NCBI GenBank assembly: GCA_024698585.1
Contig: JAILRB010000005.1
Location: forward strand, 1 to 64,000
Direction of reading: 5' to 3'
DNA: 64,000 nt
Source: Eubacterium sp.
Lineage (GTDB): Bacteria > Bacillota > Clostridia > Lachnospirales > Lachnospiraceae
Each line of letters opens with the position of its first letter. Positions within the stretch are counted from its first letter, which is position 1. A program made the position numbers and the translations under genes. The notes under the pieces were generated by a model. It was not told the DNA's origin, did not search any database, and saw only the letters and a list, made by a program, of their open reading frames with translations. Below, piece by piece: positions 1-8,678 of the stretch.

Positions 1-1
1 T

Positions 2-1693
2 GCCAATTGTTTGATTGACAGTCATGCATTAATGGTTCGAGGAGGATATATCAAAAACGTAGCCAATGGTATTTACTCTCAGTTCCCGCCGATGAAAAGA
101 ATTTCTCAGAAAATAGAAGCAATCATCCGTGATGAAATGGATAAGTTAGATGGACAGGAAGTATTGTTTCCTGTGGCACTGCCAGCCAGCCTTTGGGATG
201 AATCCGGCCGTTATGAAAGCGTTGGTTCTGAATTGTTAAGATTCAGTGATAGAACCGGTTCAAAGATGGTTCTCGGTATGACCCATGAGGAAGCATCTGT
301 TCAGTTGATTCGTGAATATGCGAACAGCTATGCGAAGTATCCATTCATGATTTACCAGATTCAGACCAAGTTCCGTGATGAGGCAAGACCTCGTGCCGGC
401 CTCATTCGTGTCCGTGAATTCACTATGAAGGATGCTTATTCTTTCCATACATCACAGGAAGATTTGGAACAGTATTATCAGAAATGTTATGATGCGTATA
501 ACCGTATCTTTGCCCGTTGTGGTATTCCGGAAGTGGTTGTGGTAGCTTCTGACTCCGGTATGATGGGTGGTAGCGTATCTCATGAATATATGTTGTTAAC
601 TGCAGCAGGAGAAGATTCCATTGCAATCTGTCCGGAATGTGGATACAGTGCGAACGTGGAAGCTGCTCCAAACATTATTGAAAATGAAAACACTCGTGGT
701 GTGGAAGAATTGACTGAAGTGGAAACTCCAAATGTTTCTACCATTGAGGATTTATGCGAATTCTTAAAGGTTGATCCAAAGAACACTGCGAAGGCTGTAG
801 TATATCAGAAGAATGAAGATGACAGTTACGTAGTAGCATTTATCCGTGGAGATTTAGATATTAATGAAACAAAGCTGACTAACGCCGTAGGTTGCGATAT
901 TCATCCGGGTGTGATTGAAGATGACAGCATCTTGACTGCCGGATTCATTGGACCGGTTGGAATCAATGAAAAGGTAACTGTATTATTTGATACATCATTG
1001 AAGGGAATTGATTTCCTTGTAACAGGAGCCAATAAAGTGGATACTCACTACACAGGTTTCAATGTGGAAAGAGATTGCCCAGGTGTAGAATATCTTGATT
1101 TAGCAAAGATCACAGAAGGTGGTATTTGTCCACACTGTGGAAAGCCTGCAATCACAATTTCCAGAGGTATTGAAGTAGGTAACATCTTCCAGCTTGGAAC
1201 AAAGTATTCCAAGACTATGGGCCTGACCTACTTAGACGAAAACGGTAAGGAACAGAATCCTATTATGGGATGCTACGGAATTGGTGTTGGTCGTATGGCT
1301 GCTTCCATCTGCGAAGTTCGTCATGATGACTTCGGACCAATCTGGCCAATCACTATTGCACCTTGGCAGGTACACCTTTGCTGCTTACGTTCTGATGATG
1401 CGGAATGCAAGGCAAAGGCAGATGAAATTTATGAAGAATTACAGAAGAAAGGTATCGAAGTAATTTACGACGACAGAAAGGCAAGACCGGGAGCAATGTT
1501 TGCGGATGCAGACTTATTAGGTGTTCCGGTAAGAGTCGTAGTAAGTCCAAGAAACCTTGCAGAAAATGCAGTTGAAATTTCAACCCGTGATAAACAGATT
1601 GATAAACAGAAGACTCCAGTGGATGAAACAATCGCTGAAGTAGAAAGAATTATTAAGAAGCTGACCGACGATATTTACAGCCAGGTAAAATAA
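2..1693 (+). CDS. proS: Prolyl-tRNA synthetase (bacterial type), 5' truncated by the window
   Basis: Class II aminoacyl-tRNA synthetase that charges tRNA-Pro in the cytoplasm. Motif 2 is visible as FRDEARPRAGLIRVREF (about nt 380-430) and motif 3 as GCYGIGVGRMAA (about nt 1270-1305). Between them lies the editing INS domain typical of the bacterial form, with cysteine pairs CPECG and CPHCG. The C-terminal anticodon-binding domain follows. Codons at 2-10 upstream of the TTG at 11 stay open and continue the family N-terminus (ANC before LIDSHALMVRGGY), so the true start lies before the window and the TTG is not a start. About 20 N-terminal residues are probably missing. A terminator follows the stop at 1710-1738. 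Confidence 0.97.
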   Translation, partial: ANCLIDSHALMVRGGYIKNVANGIYSQFPPMKRISQKIEAIIRDEMDKLDGQEVLFPVALPASLWDESGRYESVGSELLRFSDRTGSKMVLGMTHEEASVQLIREYANSYAKYPFMIYQIQTKFRDEARPRAGLIRVREFTMKDAYSFHTSQEDLEQYYQKCYDAYNRIFARCGIPEVVVVASDSGMMGGSVSHEYMLLTAAGEDSIAICPECGYSANVEAAPNIIENENTRGVEELTEVETPNVSTIEDLCEFLKVDPKNTAKAVVYQKNEDDSYVVAFIRGDLDINETKLTNAVGCDIHPGVIEDDSILTAGFIGPVGINEKVTVLFDTSLKGIDFLVTGANKVDTHYTGFNVERDCPGVEYLDLAKITEGGICPHCGKPAITISRGIEVGNIFQLGTKYSKTMGLTYLDENGKEQNPIMGCYGIGVGRMAASICEVRHDDFGPIWPITIAPWQVHLCCLRSDDAECKAKADEIYEELQKKGIEVIYDDRKARPGAMFADADLLGVPVRVVVSPRNLAENAVEISTRDKQIDKQKTPVDETIAEVERIIKKLTDDIYSQVK

Positions 1694-1709
1694 TTAGATA
1701 TTTCATTTG

Positions 1710-1738
1710 AGCCGTCACATTGTGGCGGCTTGATTTTT
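1710..1738 (+). terminator. Rho-independent terminator after proS
   Basis: A 9-bp stem (AGCCGTCAC at 1710-1718 against GTGGCGGCT at 1722-1730, one G-U pair) with an ATT loop is followed by a short T-rich run. It lies 16 nt after the proS stop codon. Confidence 0.8.
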
Positions 1739-1743
1739 GGAGC

Positions 1744-1909
1744 GTACCCTAGGATTAGGCTTTTTCGGATTTGCGGGGTACGAAAGTGGAAGAGAATTTT
1801 TTGGAGTGTACCCTAGGATTAGGATTTTTTTGAATTTCGGGGTACAGAAGAAAAAAACAAGAAAGATTTGTGTACCCTAAAAATGGCTTTTTCCAGATTT
1901 GCGGGGTAC
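1744..1909 (+). repeat. GTAC-ended repeat array, three 38-bp units at 64-bp period
   Basis: Units at 1744-1781, 1808-1845 and 1872-1909 are each exactly 38 bp. Each starts GTACCCTA, has a T-tract near its centre (about unit positions 17-24) and ends GGGGTAC. The unit starts are exactly 64 bp apart, leaving 26-bp A-rich spacers that are not alike. GTAC occurs at 1744, 1778, 1808, 1842, 1872 and 1906, an alternating 34/30 spacing. The array fills the gap between the proS terminator and the HAD gene. A second array of the same family lies at 36160-36389 in the opposite orientation. I know no named family with these properties. Confidence 0.9.
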
Positions 1910-1938
1910 GAAGCTTGAATAGGAAGGTGGATTAGGAT

Positions 1939-2586
1939 ATGAAAACAATAGTATTTGACATGGATGGAGTGATTTTCGATTCAGAAAGAGTGATTTTTGA
2001 GGAGTGGAAGGAACTATCGAAGAAGTATGGTTTTGAAAATATTGAAATTCCCTATTATAAGTGCATCGGAGTCAATGCAGCAACCACCCGAAAAATTATG
2101 TTGGATTTTTACGGAGAAGATTTTCCTTATGATGAATATTGCAGGGAACAGTCGCAGAAATATCATGAGGAATTTGATGGTGGACGGTTGCCGTTGAAAA
2201 AAGGCGTGGAAGAACTGTTGAAATATTTGAAAGAAGCAGGGTTCTTTGTGGCAATTGCATCTTCAACTCGTAGCGCATTGGTGGAGCAGCAGATTGTAGA
2301 TGCAGGACTTAGGCCATATTTTGACCGGATTGTTGGTGGAGATATGGTGGAGCGAAGTAAGCCGGAACCAGACATTTTTCTGAAAGCAATTGAGGGGCTT
2401 ACGGTGAAACCACAGGATGTTATGGTGATTGAAGACTCCTTTAATGGAATCCGGGCAGCTTTTCATGCGGGAATGATTCCGGTAATGGTGCCGGATATGA
2501 TTGAACCGGATGCAGAAATGAGAGAAAAGGCAGCCTTAATTCTGAATGATTTGTTAGAAGTGAAACGATATTTGGAGTGTAGATAA
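1939..2586 (+). CDS. HAD-superfamily hydrolase, beta-phosphoglucomutase/phosphatase-like
   Basis: A 215-residue cytoplasmic HAD subfamily IA protein. Motif I is FDMDGVIFDSE at the N-terminus (nucleophile Asp and general acid Asp in DMD). Motif II is near IASSTRSA, the motif III lysine is in RSKPEPDIF, and motif IV is VIEDSFNGIRAA. The alpha-helical cap between motifs I and II and the overall size fit sugar-phosphate phosphatases or phosphomutases. The substrate cannot be read from the sequence. An AGGAAGGTGG ribosome site precedes the ATG. The GTAC repeat array lies directly upstream, so its promoter may lie inside or beside that array. The stop codon is within a terminator hairpin. Confidence 0.88.
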   Translation: MKTIVFDMDGVIFDSERVIFEEWKELSKKYGFENIEIPYYKCIGVNAATTRKIMLDFYGEDFPYDEYCREQSQKYHEEFDGGRLPLKKGVEELLKYLKEAGFFVAIASSTRSALVEQQIVDAGLRPYFDRIVGGDMVERSKPEPDIFLKAIEGLTVKPQDVMVIEDSFNGIRAAFHAGMIPVMVPDMIEPDAEMREKAALILNDLLEVKRYLECR

Positions 2587-2603
2587 TTGACACTCCTTTT
2601 TTA
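2574..2603 (+). terminator. Terminator overlapping the stop of the HAD gene
   Basis: GGAGTGT (2574-2580) pairs with ACACTCC (2590-2596), followed by seven T. The stop codon is in the loop. The next promoter's -35 box overlaps the 3' arm. Confidence 0.85.
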
Positions 2604-2615
2604 TTATAGTAAAAT
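2587..2615 (+). promoter_or_regulatory. Sigma-A promoter for the Fur-family gene
   Basis: TTGACA (2587-2592), 17 bp, TAAAAT (2610-2615). The -35 box shares bases with the loop and 3' arm of the preceding terminator, so stop codon, terminator and promoter are packed into about 40 bp. Confidence 0.75.
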
Positions 2616-2670
2616 GAAAAAGATTTTCAAATTCTATCATTGTGTTGAAGAATAAATTTCGGAGGAGAAG

Positions 2671-3072
2671 ATGGCAGGAAAATATAAGACCAGACAGAAT
2701 GAAGTGATTAAGAAATGTCTGGAAGAAAATAAAGATGGATATGTTACAGTGCAGCAGGTGATGGATTATTTAAAGAGTCAGGAGATTTCCGTTGGGCTGA
2801 CAACGATTTACCGGCAGTTGGATCGATTGGTGGAAGAAGGGATTGTCACGAAGGTGAATGTGGAAGGAAAAGCAGGAGCTTGTTATCAATGGATGCCGGA
2901 GCAGGACGAACAGGATCTCATTTATATTCAGTGCGAGAAATGCGGTGAGGTTTCCACGATGGAATGTCATCATTTGGCAGAGTTGTATCACCATGTGGAA
3001 AGTGACCATCACTTCAAGGTGAATACTAAGAAGACGGTATTATATGGTCGATGCGATAAGTGCAATAAGTAA
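2671..3072 (+). CDS. Fur-family metal-responsive repressor (Zur-like by context)
   Basis: A 133-residue Fur/Zur/PerR-type regulator. It has an N-terminal winged helix with the recognition-helix segment GLTTIYRQLDRLVEEG. The C-terminal dimerisation half carries the structural zinc pairs CEKC and CDKC, and His-rich stretches (ECHH, YHHVESDHHF) supply sensory metal ligands. A GGAGGAG ribosome site precedes the ATG. The next gene, 11 nt downstream, is a zinc/manganese-type ABC ATPase, so a zinc-sensing (Zur) role is the most likely reading. PerR or Fur activity cannot be excluded from sequence alone. A clear promoter lies at 2587-2615. Confidence 0.88.
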   Translation: MAGKYKTRQNEVIKKCLEENKDGYVTVQQVMDYLKSQEISVGLTTIYRQLDRLVEEGIVTKVNVEGKAGACYQWMPEQDEQDLIYIQCEKCGEVSTMECHHLAELYHHVESDHHFKVNTKKTVLYGRCDKCNK

Positions 3073-3083
3073 GGTGAAGGACG

Positions 3084-3857
3084 ATGATTTTTAATTTTAA
3101 GAATGTAGGGTTAGGTTATGAAAATCTAGTGGTGGCAAAGGATTTGAACTTTTGCGTGAATCAGGGAGACTATGTGTGCATCGTGGGAGAAAACGGAGCA
3201 GGAAAGAGTACACTGATCAAAACTTTACTGGGATTGATTAAACCTTTGGATGGAACCATTGAAAAGAATATTAAAAAAGGAATCGGGTATCTTCCTCAGC
3301 AGACAGCGGTGCAAAGAGATTTTCCGGCCAGCGTCTGGGAGGTGGTTCTTTCGGGAACCTTAAGCGGAAGCAGGAAGATTCCTTTTCACACGAAAAAAGA
3401 TAAAGAACTGGCAATCAGCAACATGGAAAAAATGCATATCATGCCATTGAAGAAAAAATGCTATCGGGAGCTTTCCGGAGGACAGCAGCAAAGAGTTCTT
3501 TTGGCTAGGGCATTGTGTGCTACGGATGGGGTGTTGATTTTAGATGAGCCTACCACCGGGCTGGATCCGGCGGCAACCATGGAATTCTATGAGCAGATTA
3601 AGTCATTGAATGAAAAAGAAGGGGTAACCGTGATTATGGTTTCCCACGATATTGAAAATGTCATGGATTATGCAACCCATATTTTACACCTGAAACAGGA
3701 TGCCACCTTCTATGGTACGGTGGATGAATATAAAACGTCGAATGTTTCCAATATGTTTCTGGGAGATACGGTGCTTCACCGCATCCATCAGACGGATGAA
3801 AAGTCCAGCAAAGATGTGGCGGAAACCATTGATCGTTTTGTTGGAACAACGAAATAA
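3084..3857 (+). CDS. Metal-type ABC transporter ATP-binding protein (ZnuC/MntB-like), no permease beside it
   Basis: A 257-residue ABC ATPase with Walker A GENGAGKST, Q-loop region YLPQQT, signature LSGGQQQR, Walker B VLILDEPTTGLD and the H-loop histidine in MVSHD. It resembles the ATPase of zinc/manganese uptake systems, where it would energise a membrane permease fed by a lipoprotein. It is 11 nt after the Fur-family gene and almost certainly cotranscribed. Permease and binding-protein genes normally follow, but the next gene is ygiQ with its own promoter. The 79-bp gap shows no permease remnant that I can recognise. The partners may be elsewhere or may have been lost. Confidence 0.88.
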   Translation: MIFNFKNVGLGYENLVVAKDLNFCVNQGDYVCIVGENGAGKSTLIKTLLGLIKPLDGTIEKNIKKGIGYLPQQTAVQRDFPASVWEVVLSGTLSGSRKIPFHTKKDKELAISNMEKMHIMPLKKKCYRELSGGQQQRVLLARALCATDGVLILDEPTTGLDPAATMEFYEQIKSLNEKEGVTVIMVSHDIENVMDYATHILHLKQDATFYGTVDEYKTSNVSNMFLGDTVLHRIHQTDEKSSKDVAETIDRFVGTTK

Positions 3858-3887
3858 AAAAGTAAGGATTCCCTTGGGGGGATGCCG

Positions 3888-3916
3888 TTGACAAAGAAAT
3901 TAGATTAAGACATAAT
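3888..3916 (+). promoter_or_regulatory. Sigma-A promoter of ygiQ
   Basis: TTGACA (3888-3893), 17 bp, CATAAT (3911-3916). The predicted transcription start is near 3922-3924, just ahead of the ribosome site GAAGGAG (3924-3930). Confidence 0.8.
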
Positions 3917-3943
3917 GTACTGAGAAGGAGTGCATTATGTCTT
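3907..3943 (+). promoter_or_regulatory. 11-bp perfect dyad across the ygiQ -10 box and start codon (candidate operator)
   Basis: AAGACATAATG (3907-3917) and CATTATGTCTT (3933-3943) are exact reverse complements separated by 15 bp. The left arm contains the -10 box and the right arm contains the ATG of ygiQ. The left arm lies upstream of the expected transcription start, so it would not form an mRNA hairpin. A DNA operator is the simpler reading. Confidence 0.55.
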
Positions 3944-5910
3944 TTTTACCGATTTCAAAACAGGATATGAAGGAACAGGGAATCGAGCAACTTGATTTCG
4001 TGTATGTTATAGGGGATGCCTACGTGGATCATCCCTCTTTTGGTCATGCTATCATTGCCAGAGTGCTGCAGTCTCATGGTTATACGGTTGGTATTATTTC
4101 TCAGCCGGATTGGAAGGATGAGGAGAGTATCAATGCATTGGGAGAGCCACGACTGGCATTTCTTGTCATGGGAGGAAATATGGATTCCATGGTGAATCAC
4201 TACTATGTTTCCAAGAAACACCGTGGTACAGATGCGTATACCCCGGGAGGAGTTATTGGAAAGCGACCAGATCATGCTACGGTAGTGTATAGTAACCTGA
4301 TTCGAAGAACTTATCGAACGAAGCCGATTCTAATTGGAGGAATCGAGGCCAGTCTTCGAAGAATGGCACATTATGATTATTGGAGCAATAGCTTTAAGCG
4401 TTCTATTTTATTGGATAGTCAGGCGAATATGATTACTTATGGAATGGGTGAGAAATCCATTGTGCAGGTGGCAGATGCCCTGGCAAGTGGAATGGATATC
4501 AGCGATATTACATATATTCCGGGAACTGTGTTTAAAACAAAGAATCTGGATCTGGCATATGACCCAATTATTCTTCCATCCTATGACGAAATGAAGGAAG
4601 ATAAATTGCGTTATGCGGACAGCTTCCGGGTGCAGTCGGAAAATACGGATCCGTTTAATGGAAAGACTTTGGTGGAACCATACCCGAATGGTGTTTATGT
4701 GGTGCAGAATCCGCCACAGGAGCCAATGACCCGACAGGAAATGGATGATGTCTATGATCTTCCATATGAAAGAACATATCATCCGAGTTATGAAAAGGCA
4801 GGAGGCGTTCCGGCTATTCAGGAAATTCAGTTTTCCCTGATTAGCTGTCGTGGATGTTTTGGTGCCTGCAGTTTCTGTGCATTGACCTTCCATCAGGGAA
4901 GAATCATTCAGACCAGAAGCCATGAGTCCATTATTAAAGAAGCAAAGAAAATTATTGAGATGCCGAACTTCAAGGGATACATCCATGATGTGGGAGGGCC
5001 GACAGCGAACTTCTATCATCCGGCATGTAAGAAACAGTTGAAGTACGGTGTTTGTAAACATAAACAATGTCTGTGGCCGAAGCCATGTGAAAACCTGGAT
5101 ACGGATCACAGCGAATATTTGAAGCTATTAAGAAAACTGAGAGAATTGCCGAAAGTGAAAAAGGTATTTGTCCGTTCCGGAATCCGTTTCGATTATATTA
5201 TGGCGGACAAGGATAAGAACAGTACCTTCTTTAAGGAATTGGTAGACCATCACATTAGCGGGCAGTTAAAGGTTGCTCCGGAACATATTTCTGATGTGGT
5301 TTTGTCTTATATGGGAAAACCACAGAACTGTGTTTATGAAAAGTTCATTGAGAAATATTATAAGCTGAATGAGAAGGCGGGAAAGAAACAGTTCGTGGTT
5401 CCGTATCTCATGAGTTCTCATCCGGGTTCGACCATGAAAGAGGCTGTGAAGCTGGCCGAGTATTTGAGGGACATTGGATACAATCCGCAGCAGGTTCAGG
5501 ATTTTTATCCGACCCCGTCTACGATGTCCACCGTGATGTATTACACCGGCGTGGATCCTCGAACCATGAAGGAAGTTTATACTCCGAAGAATCCGCATGA
5601 GAAGGCAATGCAGCGTGCGTTGATGCAGTACCGGAATCCTGCCAATTATGAATTGGTGAAGGAAGCCCTTCACATTGCCGGTAGGGAGGATCTGATTGGA
5701 TTTGATAAGCAATGTCTCATTAAGCCGAGACAGATAAAAAATGAAAGAGGAAATTACCGAAAAAAATCAGCTAACAGTAGTAATACAATGAAGAAAAATT
5801 CCGGAAAAGGAAAATGTACCACCTTTAATACGGCTAAAAATAATGGAAAACACAGGAATGAAAAAAGAAATTCCTCAGGAAAAAAATCCGCAAGAGGAAA
5901 GAAAAGATAA
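3937..5910 (+). CDS. ygiQ: YgiQ-family radical SAM protein
   Basis: A 657-residue radical SAM protein. Its iron-sulfur cluster motif CFGACSFC provides Cys307, Cys311 and Cys314. The N-terminal half carries the conserved YgiQ block ([25 protein letters not shown]). The centre contains the family segment VRSGIRFDY and the C-terminal part [19 protein letters not shown]. The natural reaction of this widespread family is unknown to me. The last 50 residues are a Lys/Asn/Ser-rich tail outside the conserved domain, possibly nucleic-acid binding or simply low-complexity. Translation uses the ATG inside the dyad at 3907-3943. Confidence 0.93.
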   Translation: MSFLPISKQDMKEQGIEQLDFVYVIGDAYVDHPSFGHAIIARVLQSHGYTVGIISQPDWKDEESINALGEPRLAFLVMGGNMDSMVNHYYVSKKHRGTDAYTPGGVIGKRPDHATVVYSNLIRRTYRTKPILIGGIEASLRRMAHYDYWSNSFKRSILLDSQANMITYGMGEKSIVQVADALASGMDISDITYIPGTVFKTKNLDLAYDPIILPSYDEMKEDKLRYADSFRVQSENTDPFNGKTLVEPYPNGVYVVQNPPQEPMTRQEMDDVYDLPYERTYHPSYEKAGGVPAIQEIQFSLISCRGCFGACSFCALTFHQGRIIQTRSHESIIKEAKKIIEMPNFKGYIHDVGGPTANFYHPACKKQLKYGVCKHKQCLWPKPCENLDTDHSEYLKLLRKLRELPKVKKVFVRSGIRFDYIMADKDKNSTFFKELVDHHISGQLKVAPEHISDVVLSYMGKPQNCVYEKFIEKYYKLNEKAGKKQFVVPYLMSSHPGSTMKEAVKLAEYLRDIGYNPQQVQDFYPTPSTMSTVMYYTGVDPRTMKEVYTPKNPHEKAMQRALMQYRNPANYELVKEALHIAGREDLIGFDKQCLIKPRQIKNERGNYRKKSANSSNTMKKNSGKGKCTTFNTAKNNGKHRNEKRNSSGKKSARGKKR

Positions 5911-5929
5911 AAGTGAAAGGGAAATGAAT

Positions 5930-8608
5930 ATGGGAGTAGGAAAGAAAAGCATCGCTTATGTGCTTTCGTTATGCCTAGTGATTAGTTGCATTGTTGCAAG
6001 TAAGCCACAGGTGAATAATGCGGTAGAGAGTACAACGGTTTATTTTTTGAATTCGAATCATTGGAATGAAATTTATGGCTATGCATATGTCAATGATGCA
6101 GGGGTTTCTGATAGTTGGCCGGGAACAAAGTCTACCAAAGCAACTCAGATGGGAGAGGGTTGGTATCAGGTCGTCATTCCTCGAAGTGCTTCAGCGGGAT
6201 TTAGTATCATTTTTCATGATGGAGGTTCAAATAGAGCAGAGGTTTATATTAACAATGATATAGCTACCTATGTGACAGCGGAGGCGAAGATTTATAGTTC
6301 AAAGAATGCAGCAGAATATGCAGTAGGTTTTTCAAATGAGGTTGAACCGGTAAAAAAAGATTATTATGTAGATACAACAGGCATTGGTGCAGAGTTGTCA
6401 TATACAACATATGAAGCAGAAAATGCCGAGACGAATGCCACGGCTTTAAAAGACAGTCGCAATTATCTCATTGATGTTCAGTCTGAAGCAAGTGGCAGAG
6501 AAGCTGTAAAATTGCAGAACACCGGAGATTATGTTGAGTTTGAATTAAAAAAACCGGCAAATGCAATGGTTTTAAGATATAGTATGCCGGACAGTGCTGA
6601 TGGAAAGGGAATTGATGCATCATTATCGCTATATGTGAATGGAAATAAATCAAAGGATATGACTTTGACCTCAAAGTATGCGTGGGTGTATGGTGCATAT
6701 CCTTATGACAATCAAGTTAGTGGCGGAAATGGTCATCGCTTTTTTGATGAATCACGCGGATTCTTTAAAGAAGGGACCTTAGCAGCAGGAACAAAAATAC
6801 GTTTACAAAAAGATGCATCCTGTAGTGCATCTTATTATATTATTGATTTTATCGAATGTGAAAATGTTTCCGCAAAGGAACGCCCGGAGAATAGTTTATC
6901 AATCACTGATTACGGGGCTGTAGCAGATGATGGAAAGGACGATTATGATGCCTTTTTGTCTTGTGTTCGGGCTGCGAAAAATCAGCGAAAGGAAGTTTGG
7001 ATTCCGGTAGGAACATTTCATTTGAAAGAAAAAAGAAATATGGTTGTTTCTAATGTTACCATCCGTGGTGCTGGAATGTGGTTTTCGAATTTGATTGGAT
7101 TAGGAGCGGCCTTTGATTATTCCGGAACATGCGGGTTTTATGATTTTTCAATGACAGGTCTGGCAGACCATCGATTAGACGCAGAGGATTTACCAGCGTT
7201 TGGGGGAACTTCAGCCAGCACAAATTGCGTCATTGAAAATATTTGGATGGAGCATGTTAAAGTCGGGGTATGGACATATGCAGCTGAGAACTTAACCATT
7301 CGTGGATGTCGAATCAGAAATACCTATGCGGATGGAATTAATCTTTGCAGTGGAAGTAGTGGAGCAAGAATTTATAATAATTCCGTGCGAAATACCGGCG
7401 ACGACGGAATCGCTATTTGGCCATGGCAGGGAAATTGTTACAATAATAAGATTTATAACAATACTGTGCAAATACCGACATTGGCAAATTGTATTGCAAT
7501 TTATGGTGGATATGGAAATGTTGTTTCTAATAATTATGTTACGGATACTGTAAACAATGGTGGTGGAATTTGTGTATCTAGTCAGTTTGATACGTCCGAT
7601 GGATTTTCCGGAACAATCCAGGTAGAGGGGAATGTTCTTGTCAGATGTGGAACACTGCATAGCGATTATAAATATAATATCGGTGCCATTTGGTTTTGGG
7701 TAACGAACCAAGAAATGAAAGCAGACTATCAGGTTACCAATAATACGATTATTGATTCGACCTATGAGGGAATTCTTTTTGATTGTTTTAACCAATTATC
7801 ACAGGTAACTGTTTCCCAAACGAAGATTTATGGACCACAAACAAATGGAATCGATGTTCGTGGGTATGGAACCACAGCGTTAGTATTCGATGACGTTGGG
7901 GTGGTAGATTATCAGGGTGCCCGGTTCAATAATGAAAACAGTAATTGTTCTGTTTCTTACTTGCATCAGGGGATATATGATGCAATCGCTCCGGAACCAC
8001 CGACTGAAATCGTCACCGAGACAACAACGGAAGAAATAACAGAGGCTGTCACGGAAAAGGAAGAACCGCAGATTTCTGAGCAAATAAGGATTGAAGGATA
8101 TCAGATTAGTACCACTGTGGAAGGAAGTCGTGTCATTGCCTCGGTTGAACCTGAAATAAATGGAAAAAAGGTAGCAGAATATGGTTTAATTTATGGTCTG
8201 GCGGTGTATAATGGAACAGTAACAGATTGGAAAGCACAGGACATGACCGTGGATTCCGATAATTACTTTGTAAAGGGATTTGACAGCAAAGGACTTGGTG
8301 TTCTGAAGGAACAATTTGGTGATTCTACCACGGCGACTTATTATAGTATGACCATGAAATTTGGTGCTCATTCCAAAGAAGCATATGAGGCGGATTATAG
8401 AGTACGAGGATATGCAAAGTTATCGGACGGAACCTATGTATATGGGAAAATTCAGTCCTATTCCGTTTTTCGGATTGCAAACTATCTTTATCAGCATCAA
8501 ATGATGCCTCGTGAGTCTGCATATAATTATTTGTATGATCATATATTATCAGTTGTGGATCCATCTTATGAAAAGATAGATTATGGATGGAGTTCGTTAG
8601 TTCAGTAA
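5930..8608 (+). CDS. Secreted multidomain beta-helix glycosidase, GH87 (alpha-1,3-glucanase)-like
   Basis: Start chosen at 5930 because a GAAAGGG site lies about 8 nt upstream; an in-frame ATG at 5843 would overlap ygiQ. The 892-residue product has a signal peptide (about 1-31). A CBM26-like starch/alpha-glucan-binding module follows (about 35-128, starting TTVYFLNSNHW), then a CBM35-like module opening YEAENAE (about 160-315). Next comes a right-handed parallel beta-helix (about 320-665) opening SITDYGAVADDGKDD. Its TYADGIN and NTGDDGIAIW turns hold Asp residues arranged like a GH87 active site. A Thr/Glu linker and an unassigned 190-residue C-terminal domain complete it. Likely role: extracellular hydrolysis of alpha-1,3/1,4-glucan. 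The GH87 call is from memory of the family and is moderate; a secreted beta-helix carbohydrate enzyme is near certain. Confidence 0.72.
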   Translation: MGVGKKSIAYVLSLCLVISCIVASKPQVNNAVESTTVYFLNSNHWNEIYGYAYVNDAGVSDSWPGTKSTKATQMGEGWYQVVIPRSASAGFSIIFHDGGSNRAEVYINNDIATYVTAEAKIYSSKNAAEYAVGFSNEVEPVKKDYYVDTTGIGAELSYTTYEAENAETNATALKDSRNYLIDVQSEASGREAVKLQNTGDYVEFELKKPANAMVLRYSMPDSADGKGIDASLSLYVNGNKSKDMTLTSKYAWVYGAYPYDNQVSGGNGHRFFDESRGFFKEGTLAAGTKIRLQKDASCSASYYIIDFIECENVSAKERPENSLSITDYGAVADDGKDDYDAFLSCVRAAKNQRKEVWIPVGTFHLKEKRNMVVSNVTIRGAGMWFSNLIGLGAAFDYSGTCGFYDFSMTGLADHRLDAEDLPAFGGTSASTNCVIENIWMEHVKVGVWTYAAENLTIRGCRIRNTYADGINLCSGSSGARIYNNSVRNTGDDGIAIWPWQGNCYNNKIYNNTVQIPTLANCIAIYGGYGNVVSNNYVTDTVNNGGGICVSSQFDTSDGFSGTIQVEGNVLVRCGTLHSDYKYNIGAIWFWVTNQEMKADYQVTNNTIIDSTYEGILFDCFNQLSQVTVSQTKIYGPQTNGIDVRGYGTTALVFDDVGVVDYQGARFNNENSNCSVSYLHQGIYDAIAPEPPTEIVTETTTEEITEAVTEKEEPQISEQIRIEGYQISTTVEGSRVIASVEPEINGKKVAEYGLIYGLAVYNGTVTDWKAQDMTVDSDNYFVKGFDSKGLGVLKEQFGDSTTATYYSMTMKFGAHSKEAYEADYRVRGYAKLSDGTYVYGKIQSYSVFRIANYLYQHQMMPRESAYNYLYDHILSVVDPSYEKIDYGWSSLVQ

Positions 8609-8678
8609 AGAAGTTAATGTGGATTATTTTAGGGGAAACTCTAAGGATAATATAATTAGAAATTAGGAGGAATTAAAA

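Noticed and set aside
11-16. TTG at 11 as the proS start
   Set aside because: The frame is open upstream to base 2 and continues family sequence, so the gene is cut by the window edge.
1744-1909. CRISPR array at the GTAC repeats
   Set aside because: Units are not identical, have diverged interiors, number only three, and no cas genes are present. The same holds for 36160-36389.
4408-5109. A 233-residue minus-strand frame inside ygiQ
   Set aside because: A shadow of the coding strand, without a ribosome site and with composition typical of antisense frames.
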